A DNA stretch of 64,000 nucleotides. Source: Poa pratensis. Taxonomy: Eukaryota; Streptophyta; Magnoliopsida; Poales; Poaceae. This document shows, in pieces, positions 1-9,570 of the stretch. How positions within the stretch are numbered: the first letter of the stretch is position 1; every line of letters starts with the position of its first letter. A program made the translations under genes and the position numbers. The notes under the pieces were generated by a model. It was not told the DNA's origin. It made no database searches and saw only the letters and a list, made by a program, of their open reading frames with translations. Location: NCBI GenBank assembly GCA_947311845.1, contig CAMZMU010000059.1, positions 34,047,777 through 34,111,776 of the forward strand, in the 5' to 3' direction.

Positions 1-2715
1 AGTGTTACAAGGTGGACTCATACTTCAGCAAGGAGGACAGGGTCTCCGACATATTCGACCAGGAGGTCAGCGCCTTGATCCCGGGCATCTTCGAGGGCAC
101 GAACGCGACCGTGTTTGCCTATGGGGCAACCGGCAGCGGTAAAACCTACACGATGCAGGTGCACATTCCTTTCTTCCGGTCTTGGCCACAACGTGTTCGA
201 CGAAATGTTGCACTGCTGTATGTACTGCCAAACCTGTTCCAGTGTTTCTCAAATCTTCTTGGTGCGCAGGGCAGCGAGGACCTGCCGGGACTCATCCCCT
301 TGTCGGTTTCGACCATCCTGGCACGCTGCACCGGCACGTGGTGCTCTGTGGAGATCTCGTACTACGAGGTCTACATGGAACGGTGCTATGATCTGCTCGA
401 GCCCAAGGCAAAGGAGATCATGGCCTTGGACGACAAAGCTGGCAACCTGCAGCTCAAGGGCTTGGCTTGGGTAATATGCCGGGCTGCTTGGTCATTGTAG
501 ACTAATTTTGCTGGAATGTAGCTTCCGCAGTGAGCTTACTACTGTTTTTTCATGGTTTAAGGTCCCCGTGCGATCGATGGAGGAATTTCTGGAAGTCTAC
601 TCCATAGGTGTGCAGAGGAGGAAAGTCGCCCACACAGGCCTGAACGATGTTTCAAGTAGGAGTCATGCCGTGCTATCCATCAGGATCAGTAATGATACTG
701 TCAAAGGAAAGCTTAACCTCATCGACTTAGCTGGTACGTCTCCCTATAATGAGGTGCACATAACAAATAAAGGCTTCACATTTCCAGCTTAAGACCATGT
801 TGTGTTGGTTGTTCATTTCAGGAAATGAGGACAACAGAAGGACGTTCAATGAAGGGATCCGCCTTCAAGAAAGCTCCAAAATTAATTCTTCGTTGTTTGC
901 CCTGTCGAATGTCATTTCAGCTCTCAAGAAGAACGAGCCACGGATACCTTTTAGGGAGAGTAAACTGACCCGCATACTACAAGATTCTCTAGGAGGCAAT
1001 AGCCGTGCTGTGATGATAGCTTGCCTGGTGAGTTTCAGGTATATCCCTCTCATCATGCGGAGTAGACCCCACTGATTGCTTTCTGTTTGTTTCAGAATCC
1101 GGTGGAATACCAGGAGGCAGCCCATACACTAAGTTTGGCTGCTCGTTCAGGCCATATGGTGACTAACATGTCTTCGGCTAGCAAGGAGCAACTCCAAAAG
1201 TAAAAGTTGACATGGAAGCTAAATTGCAAGTGTGGCTGGAATCAAAGGGGAAAACTAAGAGCATCCAAAGAATGAATGGACTTTTCTCCCCAACTGGATG
1301 CAAGACTCCTTCTTCCATGAGCCATATGAAACAACCAAAATCTGCCCTGGCTTCTAGTAGGGCTAAAGCAATAGACCGAGATGGTGGTAAAATTAAAAAG
1401 TAAGTGTCTCCAATTGCACTCTACAAGTTGACATAGACCACACGCAATTATACCGAGATCTTACTTATTTTATTTTCTGTTGCACAGGGTGCTTTTCGAT
1501 TTACCAGTCCATACTCCAGCCAAAAACACACCGAGACCAAGCTCACGAGATGAAGTAAAGACACCTAAGAAGGGTATGTTGTTTGAAAAATGCGTACGAG
1601 TTTATATGTTTATTGAATATAGGTTCTGAATGTACAAAGGTCAGTAAGCCAATAAACACAAAGTAAAACTCGCTATTTAATAGAAAGTAACTATACACAA
1701 GCTACTTGCAAGTACCTCTTGTGTTTGGAACATGTTCTATGTTTCGATATACGAGTTTGAGCCGTATAGGATGTTTTTGCAGTGATGCCCCCTGCGTTGG
1801 CTCCTTGTGTTGAGGACAAATCTGAATCACCCATTAGGAAAGTTCTTTCCCCCATGTCTTCCAACATGATGGATCTCAAGCAGCAGACAGCTGATGATGC
1901 CAATTGCCCTCCTTCGTTGGAACCCAAAACTCCAATAGGAGCATGTCATATAGTTGAGAAGATTCCAGTTGGCACACCTCTTGATAAATTTAATACACTG
2001 GGATCTTACTTGAAGGTCTGCATGATTTTCCTCCTATTTTATACATCAGCAACCTGTTTTAGTTCAGTACAGATCTCTAAATGTCTCTTATCTTATGCAG
2101 GAATCTCTTATTCAACAATACCTTGAGTTATTAAATGTTGCGGACAAGTAAGTTCAAACTGTCCAAGCTTCTCTGGTTGTTTTCTGTATTGTGATTTCCT
2201 TGTGTTAAACATTTTTGGCAACTTTCATCCTTTCTAATTATGTACTTTCCCTACCATGGATGCAGGGAAGAGCTACAGCAACTGAAAGTATGGTCCTTGC
2301 GTTTCATAATAATCTGATAGATGGCATAGCAGCCTGTTCATTTCCTACTAATGTTTCCATTTCTTCTTCAGGGTATTGGTGAAAAGAGAGCAGAGTACAT
2401 TCTTGAGCTCCGGAGGATTCGCCCAGACCATTCAAAACTGTAAGATTTCTGTAATACGAAATGCTTAATCCCGTCTCAAAAAAGTGACTTGTATTTGCCA
2501 TTTTCTAACATAATGTGATTTGGCAGCTTTCAGACTTGGGAAATATAGGTCTATCATCGAAACAAGTAATTCTTCTGCGGACTCTTTTCACATACTCTTG
2601 TATTCTTTCCTGTACAACTTATGTGCGTGAAAACTGCCCTCAACCTGTTTGCCTATGTTGCGTCAAACAGATCCAAGACATCCTACGGAAAACAGCCAGT
2701 GGAATCTTCAAATGA
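1..2715 (+). CDS. Kinesin-10 family motor protein, 5'-partial, with two frame breaks
   Basis: Microtubule motor of the kinesin-10 (KIF22/Kid-like) family, expected to act on chromosome arms or the spindle. Exons read from the sequence: 1-158, 270-470, 562-733, 822-1027, 1096-1399, 1488-1573, 1783-2015, 2101-2147, 2266-2287, 2372-2439, 2527-2565 and 2671-2715 (TGA). Visible motifs are the P-loop [11 protein letters not shown], switch [13 protein letters not shown], switch II LIDLAG split across 733/822, and the neck side of the motor ([18 protein letters not shown]). The last exons encode a helix-hairpin-helix ([14 protein letters not shown], then [13 protein letters not shown]), the hallmark of kinesin-10. 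The N-terminus lies outside the window. Splice phases agree everywhere except in the fifth and tenth listed exons, each one base short: near 1190 (SASKEQ then [10 protein letters not shown] in another frame) and near 2413 (before the PRPFK segment). Each shortage looks like a homopolymer contraction, so the copy is either a young pseudogene or carries sequence errors. Confidence 0.88.
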
Positions 2716-3000
2716 CCACTAGGATGGACTGTTCCCTGGAATTGCACTACAATGGCTGTTCCCTGGAAATGACTGGAATGGACTGCTGTAATCTACTCAG
2801 TACCACCTTGGAGTGGGTCATATTGTTTCACCATCAGTGACTGAACGCGTGTAGTTGTACTGTTAACTGTCAGCCTGTTGTTGACCTAGTTGTAGTTGTA
2901 CCGTTAATTGTTAGCCTTGTTGCAGATTTTCTCTTGTAATTTGTCATCCTGACGTGATGAACTACTCTTCTAATATTGCATGCCATTCACTGTTTCCTAG
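2716..3000 (+). other. 3' UTR and flank of the kinesin-10 gene
   Basis: No coding potential is visible. The stretch directly follows the kinesin stop codon and contains short repeated phrases around tggactgttccctgga. It is best read as 3' UTR and downstream flank; I could not place a poly(A) site with certainty. Confidence 0.4.
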
Positions 3001-3094
3001 CACGAGCAGCTCTAGTTGAGTTCTGGAATATTTCTTGGCAAACTGTTCACGAGCAGCTCTAGTTGAGTTCTGGAATATTTCTTGGCAAACTGTT
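3001..3094. repeat. Perfect 47-bp tandem duplication
   Basis: Two identical adjacent copies of a 47-bp unit, 3001-3047 and 3048-3094. The unit begins cacgagcagctctagttgag and ends aactgtt. No mismatch is seen, so the duplication is recent. Confidence 0.95.
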
Positions 3095-3297
3095 TGTGTG
3101 AACTAGTTTGATGTCATCATGATTTGCATATTTCAGAGGAAATATTGTGAGCATTGCTTTTCCTTAGCCATGAACTTGTTTTGACGCATGTCCCTATGGA
3201 TTTTAAACATCTACAGTTGTAAAAAAAATATGAAGAAATTTTGCGTGATTAGCATTTTTATAAATTCTACAGAATTATTTGCATTATTTCATGTTCC

Positions 3298-3783
3298 GTT
3301 GTACTCCGTAGGAAATTGTAAACATCTACAGTGGTAAATAAATGTAAGATTTTTTTGTTGCATGATTAGCAATTCTACAAATTCCATAGGATTTTTTTGG
3401 CATGATTTGCATATTTCGTGGAAGTAATATTTTGGCATCCTGCGGATTACTGGACTGTCAATTTTGTAGGAGGGGAATGGCTAGTTCGATCCCGCAGAAA
3501 AATGGAAGAACAAAAACTAAAATCGCCCACCGTGGGGCTCGTTGTACTCCGTAGGAAATTGTAAACATCTACAGTGGTAAATAAATGTAAGATTTTGTTT
3601 TGTTGCATGATTAGCAATTCTAAAAATTCCATAGGATTTTTTTGGCATGATTTGCATATTTCGTGGAAGTAATATTTTGGCATCCTGCGGATTACTGGAC
3701 TGTCAATTTTGTAGGAGGGGAATGGCTAGTTTGATCCCGCAGAAAAATGGAAGAACAAAAACTAAAATCGCCCACCGTGGGGC
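3298..3783. repeat. ~244-bp tandem duplication running into a tRNA gene, with an older third copy upstream
   Basis: Copy 1 spans about 3298-3540 and copy 2 about 3541-3783, both starting gttgtactccgtaggaaatt. They differ only by a few bases in a T-run and scattered substitutions. Copy 1 ends abruptly after the last 17 bases of a tRNA-Lys; copy 2 continues into the whole tRNA. A more degenerate relative (aaacatctacagttgt, then gattagcat) lies at about 3205-3290, so duplication happened at least twice here. Confidence 0.9.
3524..3540 (-). pseudogene. 17-nt tRNA-Lys 3'-end fragment at a duplication junction
   Basis: The 17 bases match the T-arm and acceptor 3' end of the complete tRNA-Lys at 3769-3841 and then stop dead at the start of the second ~244-bp repeat. 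It is a duplication by-product, not a functional tRNA. Confidence 0.85.
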
Positions 3784-3841
3784 TCGAACCCACGACCACA
3801 AGGTTAAGAGCCTTGCGCTCTACCAACTGAGCTAGACGGGC
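3769..3841 (-). tRNA. trnK-CUU: tRNA-Lys (anticodon CUU)
   Basis: The reverse complement folds into a standard 73-nt cloverleaf: acceptor GCCCGTC paired with GGTGGGC, D-arm with AGCTCAGTTGGTAGAGC, anticodon loop CTCTTAA with anticodon CTT, T-arm GTGGGTTCGAGCCCCAC, and discriminator G. No intron is seen and CCA is not encoded, as expected for a nuclear gene. The strand downstream of its 3' end carries T-rich stretches (tttagtttttgtt) suitable as a Pol III terminator. It decodes AAG. Its 3' end and downstream flank are duplicated immediately to the left. Confidence 0.96.
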
Positions 3842-3889
3842 TATTTGTTAATTATTTGTTTAACTACATATTCGTTATTTTACTGGCTT

Positions 3890-4105
3890 GGTAACCAAGA
3901 TGCCAAAGCTAAAAAACCCCACCAAATCTAAAATTTGTCATCGCAAAAGGAGTACGCACGGTATATTTCAACCAGAGGCAACCTTTTGCCTAGTTTGCAC
4001 GGAATGTCCAGACAGCTTGAGACATGAACAGAACATCTATCCTTTGCTTCCGCCTAGTAGCCATCTCACAAATTTAATGTCGAAGTACATCCATCGCACG
4101 CAAAA
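3890..4105. repeat. Duplicated block alpha, copy 1 (unoccupied site)
   Basis: Matches 5569-5646 plus 6495-6631, including caaaaggagtacgcac and gacatgaacagaacatctat. In the second copy the match is interrupted by an 833-bp poly(A) retroposon; here the site is empty. It marks the left edge of the tandem duplication that also copied the O-fucosyltransferase first exon. Confidence 0.85.
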
Positions 4106-4318
4106 CAGATCACCCCTAGTTTGATTTGGAGAATCGAGGGTGAGACGGCGGAAGATCACCTGGGGGCGACCTCCTTTATGGGTGCAGGAAATCTTACGTT
4201 GGTCACGCCAAAACGGCACATGGGCCCGCGCCCTGAGGCTCAAGACTAACGCGCACGCGGAAGGTTTCCTTCCCAGTGAATCGTTTCTTCCTGTATTTGG
4301 GCTGTCGCTGTAAGCTAA

Positions 4319-4661
4319 GGGTCTCATTGAATTTTTTTGAAAAAAAAAAATTTGGATTGAAGGATTTTCATAAGAATATTGGAGGATTCCAATCCATAGG
4401 ATCTTTTCCTAAGGAATGCCTTCGGATCAAAGTAACGGCGCTTCCAAAATTCCTATAGATTTGCATTCATACACCCCAATTACATAGGAATTTCAACATC
4501 CACTCTAACCTCATTTTTACACACATCCGCGTAGGATCGAGACACTTTTCTTGTGTTCCATCCAAATGACCATTTCTACAATTTTTCTCTGTTTTGTAAT
4601 CCTATCAAATTCTTGTGTTTTTTCAATTACTCGATTTTCTAATTCTAATCCAAAGAAGCCC
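4319..4661. mobile_element. Tourist-like (PIF/Harbinger-type) MITE
   Basis: A 343-bp AT-rich element with imperfect terminal inverted repeats (left gggtctcattgaat, right end reading gggcttctttggatt on the opposite strand). It is flanked on both sides by the trinucleotide TAA, the usual Harbinger-type TSD. There is no coding capacity. Confidence 0.7.
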
Positions 4662-4916
4662 TAATCGCGGTCTTCCACGACGTAGCAACGTCCCTTAACT
4701 AACCCAGTTTAAGCTTAAGCGCCTGAAACGTGCTGCACTTTTTATTGACTCGCCAGTCGTAATGGGAGAGCATGACCTCGCCACCAGGCGCTTTGAGATT
4801 CGGAAAGTTACGTCTCGGCTTAGCTTGTCGCCGTCGGATGCGCCTGGAGATCTCCCTTTCTGCTCCGCTTCCGAGTTGACTCTCTGCCAGCTCGCAATTC
4901 ACAAAGCACGAGCGGC

Positions 4917-4925
4917 TTTTTAAAA
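4917..4925 (+). promoter_or_regulatory. TATA-like box of the duplicated O-fucosyltransferase promoter
   Basis: tttttaaaa lies inside gcggctttttaaaaggccc, a phrase shared exactly with the promoter of the intact gene (9322-9330). It sits about 190 bp upstream of the ATG at 5108. Confidence 0.45.
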
Positions 4926-5107
4926 GGCCCAGACCCTCGGCTAGTGTGCACGCCGTGAAGCGACGGACCTGAGGCCGGCCACCTTGCCGCACACAGCCAC
5001 AGCCGCCTCCCACACCGCACGGCGCATCCCCGGTCGCGCGGCCACCTCCCTCCCGTCTCGCCTCGCCCCCATTGCGCGCGGGGGAGCCCTAAAACCTAGC
5101 CCGCCCG

Positions 5108-5470
5108 ATGCAGGGCCAGGTGTATAGCCGCCTGGGGAGCTTCGGCGGGTCCGCGGGCATGCCGTCCCCTCCCCCGCCGCCGTCCCCGGTGCGGAGCGCC
5201 GAGGGGAGGCGAACACCGGTGAAGGCGGGCTCGGCGCTGGGGGTCGCCGGGTGGGGCGGCGCGGCGAGGCGGGCGGCGTGGGCGCTGCTCCGGAGGCAGG
5301 CCGTGTTCCTCTTCGCGCCGCTGCTCTACCTCGCGGCGATGCTCCTCTACTTGGGCTCGCTCCCGCTCGACGTCGTGCCGCGGATGATCACGCCCGGCTC
5401 CGTCTACCGCAGCACCCAGCTGTACGCACGCCTCCGCGCCGACATGGACGCCGATAACTCCACCGACGCG
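5108..5470 (+). pseudogene. Truncated duplicate of the O-fucosyltransferase gene (exon 1 only)
   Basis: Starts [17 protein letters not shown] and encodes 121 codons to the donor gcg|gttagt. It parallels exon 1 of the gene at 9571, including the proline run, the single membrane segment ([15 protein letters not shown]) and the end [13 protein letters not shown]. Its frame is open, but the duplication breakpoint falls in intron 1 about 100 bp downstream and no later exon follows. It lacks several short segments of the parent exon (121 versus 137 codons). If transcribed it could give a truncated membrane-anchored peptide or read into neighbouring DNA. I infer it is non-functional as a glycosyltransferase. 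Confidence 0.85.
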
Positions 5471-5568
5471 GTTAGTGGCTCCCGTTCCTCGCCGCATTTT
5501 TGATTTTGGGTTGCAATGTGGGCGCAAATGTTTGATCGGTTTGGTGACTAAGTAACCAAACTGCGTAC

Positions 5569-6631
5569 GGTTACCAAGATGCCGATGCCAATGCCAACGC
5601 CAATGCCACCAAATGTAAACTTTGTCATCGCAAAAGGAGTACGCACGAGGGAGGGGGGAAAGGAGAAGACGCGCCTGGACGTCTCCCTCCGTTTCACTGT
5701 AGCGGTGAGAGGCGATTTTTAGATCTCCTCCTCAGTTCCACCTTCGCACCGCGGATCCGCGGGATCCCTCGCCCTCCGGCGGCCGCTCCGGCGGTGGGAG
5801 GGTGGGGGATCCCCGCCTCTCGGTTGTACATAGGGTAGGTTCTGTTGGGGCTCCAGCCGGCGGCGCCGTGGAGGCGGGGGGGGGGGGTCGCCGGTGTTGT
5901 TTTTGCTGCAGGCTCGCGTCCTCTCCGGCGGCGGTGCTCGTTGGAGCGCCGTGGTGGCGCGCTTGCTTCTCTGGCGGCGGCGGATCGGTGGATCCGCGCC
6001 GTGCGTCGATCCTTCGCCAGTTCCAGCGACGCGGTCTCCGCGCTGGCGGCGGATCCGGTGGAGGAGGTGCGAGGCGGCTGCGGTGTGGGGTAGCGGCGTG
6101 CAGGCGGTGGATCTGGCCACCTCTGGTGGAGGTGGGGCGGTGCTGGCCCCAGATCTGGCGCGGGTGGAGCTCGGGGTCTGTGGCCCCGGCCGACGGGCGT
6201 TCATCGTCAATGGATCCAGCTCTGCGGAGCTGGTGCTTGTAGCGGCTCTCAGACGCCTCCGGGCTAGAAGTTCCTCCGCTCCAGGGTGCAGGTCGCCGGG
6301 CTGCCGCGTTCTTCGTCGCCTCCGGTGGTGGAGTTCGTGCTGGCTGGGCTTCCTCGTTGCGGTTGTCGGCGAGGCTCGGCAGTGTTGCCTCTGTATCCTC
6401 TTTCTTTTTCCTCGTGTATTTGGCTCTGTAATTGTTCTCTTCGTATGAATACTAGTATGGAAAATGCAAAAAAAAAAAAAAAAGGAGTACGCACAGTATA
6501 CTCAACCGAGGCAACGTTGCCTAGTTTGCACGGAATGTGCAGGCAGCTTGAGACATGAACAGAACATCTATCCTTTGCTTCCGCCTAGTACTACCATCTC
6601 ATAAAATTAGTCGTCGAAGTACATTCATCGC
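5569..6631. repeat. Duplicated block alpha, copy 2 (occupied by a retroposon)
   Basis: Matches 3890-4105 on both sides of an 833-bp insertion: 5569-5646 on the left and 6495-6631 on the right. This gives an internal before-and-after comparison for the insertion. Confidence 0.85.
5647..6479 (+). mobile_element. Poly(A)-tailed retroposon with 15-bp TSD
   Basis: The body is about 815 bp and GC-rich, and ends gaaaatgc followed by an A-run. The 15-bp sequence aaaaggagtacgcac occurs immediately before (5632-5646) and after (6480-6494). A poly(A) tail and a long TSD at an A-rich target are the marks of target-primed reverse transcription by LINE machinery. No reverse transcriptase or other recognisable protein is encoded, so it is a non-autonomous retroposon or a retrocopy of an unidentified transcript. 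The tail near 6400-6460 (tattt, cgtatgaatactag) resembles the end of an mRNA. Confidence 0.85.
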
Positions 6632-6680
6632 CTGGCCCTGGCAGTACTCCACGAGTACTTCAACGAGTACATAACCTATA

Positions 6681-7461
6681 GAGTTAAATACAGTAGAAGT
6701 CTCTGTACTTGTCCAAGTGGCTCGATTTAGTCTTCGTACTCGGAATTTGAAGAATTTTACCCGCGTACTTGTGAATTTGACTCGATTTAGTCCAAAAGCA
6801 TGTTTGTGTTGAATTTGAGCTGACGCAGACGACACGTGTACGCGGGTCCCACTTGTATAGGATATGTTATGTTTCTCAGATGGAATCATTGGATCATGTC
6901 ACAAATCCATATTTACAAATTGTAAAAAAAATCCGTGAATAGTGTCAGATTTGAGTGAATAGTGTTTCACACATAAGTTTCTCTTATTTGCCTCTGTATG
7001 AATATGTAAATTTTGAAGCAGCTAATTTTTGGCGTTGCATATATAACATAGATGCGTTTTTCAATTTGTTTCATAAATTTGAACATGTTTTGTCCATTCA
7101 AAAATTTGATCTCTTAGATTTTATCTAATGTTAGATCCTATACAAGTTCCCCTCATTTTTCCCTCCGTGGAAATAACTGTCTGGATTGAAGCGGCGCGGG
7201 GCGCTGCCTAATGGATCACATGGGGAGGGGGTACGTACAAATTTTTGGCAGCGGAAGAAAAAACTTTCTTGATGCGGGAGGGTGTTCGTGCAAGATTGCA
7301 GTCCGTATGTCGTCCGCGTCAGCTCAAATTCGACAGCAAACATGGTTCTGGACTAAATCGAGTCTATTCACAAGTACGCGGGTAAAATTCTTCAATTTTC
7401 AAGTACGAGGACTAAATCGAGCCAGCCCGACAAGTATAAGGACTTCTACTGTATTTAACTC
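6681..7461. mobile_element. Non-autonomous Mutator-like element with long TIRs
   Basis: The terminal inverted repeats are about 160 bp (6681-6840 against 7302-7461), beginning gagttaaatacagtagaagt on the left. Both sides are flanked by the 9-bp sequence taacctata (6672-6680 and 7462-7470). Long TIRs with a 9-bp TSD define Mutator-like elements. No transposase is encoded. A second, smaller TIR element is nested at 6851-7147. Confidence 0.88.
6851..7147. mobile_element. Small TIR element nested in the Mutator-like element
   Basis: About 297 bp, AT-rich, bounded by acttgtataggat and its inverse atcctatacaagt. A related, longer copy (27513-27920) shares the interior phrases ggatcatgtcac, gagtgaatagtgttt, tatataacatag and catgttttgtccattcaaaa. 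The TSD is uncertain, so the superfamily is not assigned. Confidence 0.65.
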
Positions 7462-7470
7462 TAACCTATA

Positions 7471-9105
7471 ATCAATAGAACAGTTAATGACGCTGAAGCC
7501 TGAAAGAAAGAGAAGAAAATGTAGGCTCAGCACACTGTTAAGTACATGCATCACATGGAAAACAAACCAAACCGGTGCTAGCAATTCTATTATTTCTCGG
7601 GTACGGCTTCGATTATGCATACATTTTAATCAAACGCACGGTTGTGGCGTGAAGAAGTAAACGGAAGTCCTATAGATCACACTGTTCCCCATTCACGGCT
7701 TAACCATTCACTTTTTATATGAGCACACTGTTCTAGTCCTTTACAAATACTAAAACTCTCCTTACTCCACGTGTCATACAATAGAGCAGTGACACCACCT
7801 CACGATAGACCCACTCATCTCTCACTTTATAGTCATAACTCTCCAAATATTAAAATTAAGTTTGAAATACCTCACGGTGGACCCCACTCATCTCTCATTT
7901 TATAGCACTCTCAAATATAACAATTGAGTTTAACAAAATCTCCTGTATAGCATATTTTGTACGTATTTGCCAAACTTCCGGTGAAAAAATGGTATTCCCA
8001 GCCGCACAAAAAAGAAAATTGTAGCCGTGAAAAAAAAATAGCTCCATTCCCCCTCAAAATTTCTCTTTTTTGTAGCCCAAAATACATATAAAAAATTACA
8101 AAAAATTTAGAGTACATACATTCCTTACACGTAGTTGTATGATTTATTTATTTTTAAAATCAAACCTAGACATGTCATTTTGATTTTAGAAAAAAGGAGA
8201 TACAGTGAGTTTAGAATTATTGACACATTCCAACAAGCCTTATCCTTTCTCTGCCGCCAGCACCCATCATAGCGTCACGCAGCTTGTGCCACGCGACACC
8301 GTTTCCTCCTCCGCTTTCTTGAGCCATATTGTACCAAAAACAACCATTCCACACAAATTTTGCTCGTCTCTCCGCACACACCTCTGGCTCTGTCACCCCT
8401 CTCCCTACAGCACTAGAGGGCACCTCCATCCCCGATTGTACTCGATGCAATTGATTTAAGTATGACATGAAATAATTACGCTAACTAGTAACTTATTTGT
8501 CAGAAAAGTCTACTTAATTTTATTATAATCAAATGAATGACTTGACTGTAAGAACTCGATGGCTAATCCATCTCTCGAGTCTGCATTGTTCATCATGTTG
8601 TACATTGTTTAAAGATTGTCAGAACTTTGTTCTTTTTTTTTGCTAAATCTTCATAAACACAATTTAATTTTCATGACATTTCATAATTGTGGTCTTATCA
8701 TGATCGTCTAACTGAGTATATGTTGAATTTAAACTTTTTTATGTGGGGTCGTGTTCTCTCTGTTGAGTGGTTGAGTGGTTGTACTCCTAAACTTGCTAGG
8801 ACTAACATAATTGTGTTTCCTTATCTACTTCTCCATGTTTATGTGAGGATGTCTTAGTGATCGTGTTGCAAACGAGTGAGACAATGATAATATTTTCTCC
8901 ATTATTGCTATTATTTTTTATATATGTTTCGCTCAAGAAATTGTTAAAAATCTATCGTCGATTGTATTAAATCGAACGCGGCAACGCGCGTATTTTCCTT
9001 CTAATGGTAGTACAGCAGTCATGTCTTCACCTCACCTACTGCCAGTGCCAGACACCGGAACCATCGCTATCGAAATCGAAGACCGTAGCGCACAGCTCTC
9101 GTTGT
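7471..9105. other. Gene-free spacer, AT-rich
   Basis: No gene is recognised. About 7790-7915 contains two related ~75-bp pieces built on cacctcacgatagac / cctcacggtggac and ccactcatctctca. The rest is AT-rich intergenic DNA upstream of the duplicated promoter block. Confidence 0.5.
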
Positions 9106-9570
9106 CCCGCACCTTAACTACCCAGTTTAAGCGCCTGAAACGCGCTGTACGTTTTTGACTCGCCACTCGCTTTCTCCATAACGGAGCGCACGACCTCGCC
9201 TCTCTGCGCTTTGAGATTCGTAAAGCCACGTCTCGGCTTAGCTCCGCGCCGTCGGATGCGCCCTTTTGGCTCCGCTTTCGAGTTGACTCTGGCAGCTCAC
9301 AATACACAAAGCACGAGCGGCTTTTTAAAAGGCCCAGACCGAATTCCAGCTCGGCTCGTGTGCACGCCGCGGCGACCGTGAAGCGACGGACCGAGGCCGG
9401 CCAACTTGCCGCGCTCCGGCGCCTCCTCCACCGCGCGTGAAGCGCTCCGGCGCCTTCTCCACCGCGCGGCCACCACACCTCCTCTCCCCCTCCCCCATTG
9501 CGCTCGGCAGGAGCGATCGCGCGCGGGGGAGCCCTAAAACCTAGCCCCCGCCCCGGAGCAGGCGGGCTTG
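9106..9570 (+). promoter_or_regulatory. Promoter and 5' UTR of the O-fucosyltransferase gene
   Basis: This is the second copy of block beta. It carries the TATA-like tttttaaaa at 9322-9330 about 240 bp before the ATG, followed by GC-rich leader sequence. The conservation of gcggctttttaaaaggccc between both copies supports a core promoter. Confidence 0.5.

Larger units (their letters stand above)
4688..5568 (+). repeat. Duplicated block beta, copy 1 (promoter, exon 1 and start of intron 1)
   Basis: Closely matches 9106-10090, upstream of and within the intact O-fucosyltransferase gene. The match ends inside intron 1, where alpha copy 2 begins. The order alpha-beta-alpha-beta is what a single head-to-tail tandem duplication produces. 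Confidence 0.85.

Noticed and set aside
1158..1182. A tiny intron that might rescue the kinesin frame (gtgact to ctag)
   Set aside because: At 25 bases it is too short for a plant intron; a missing base explains the phase better.
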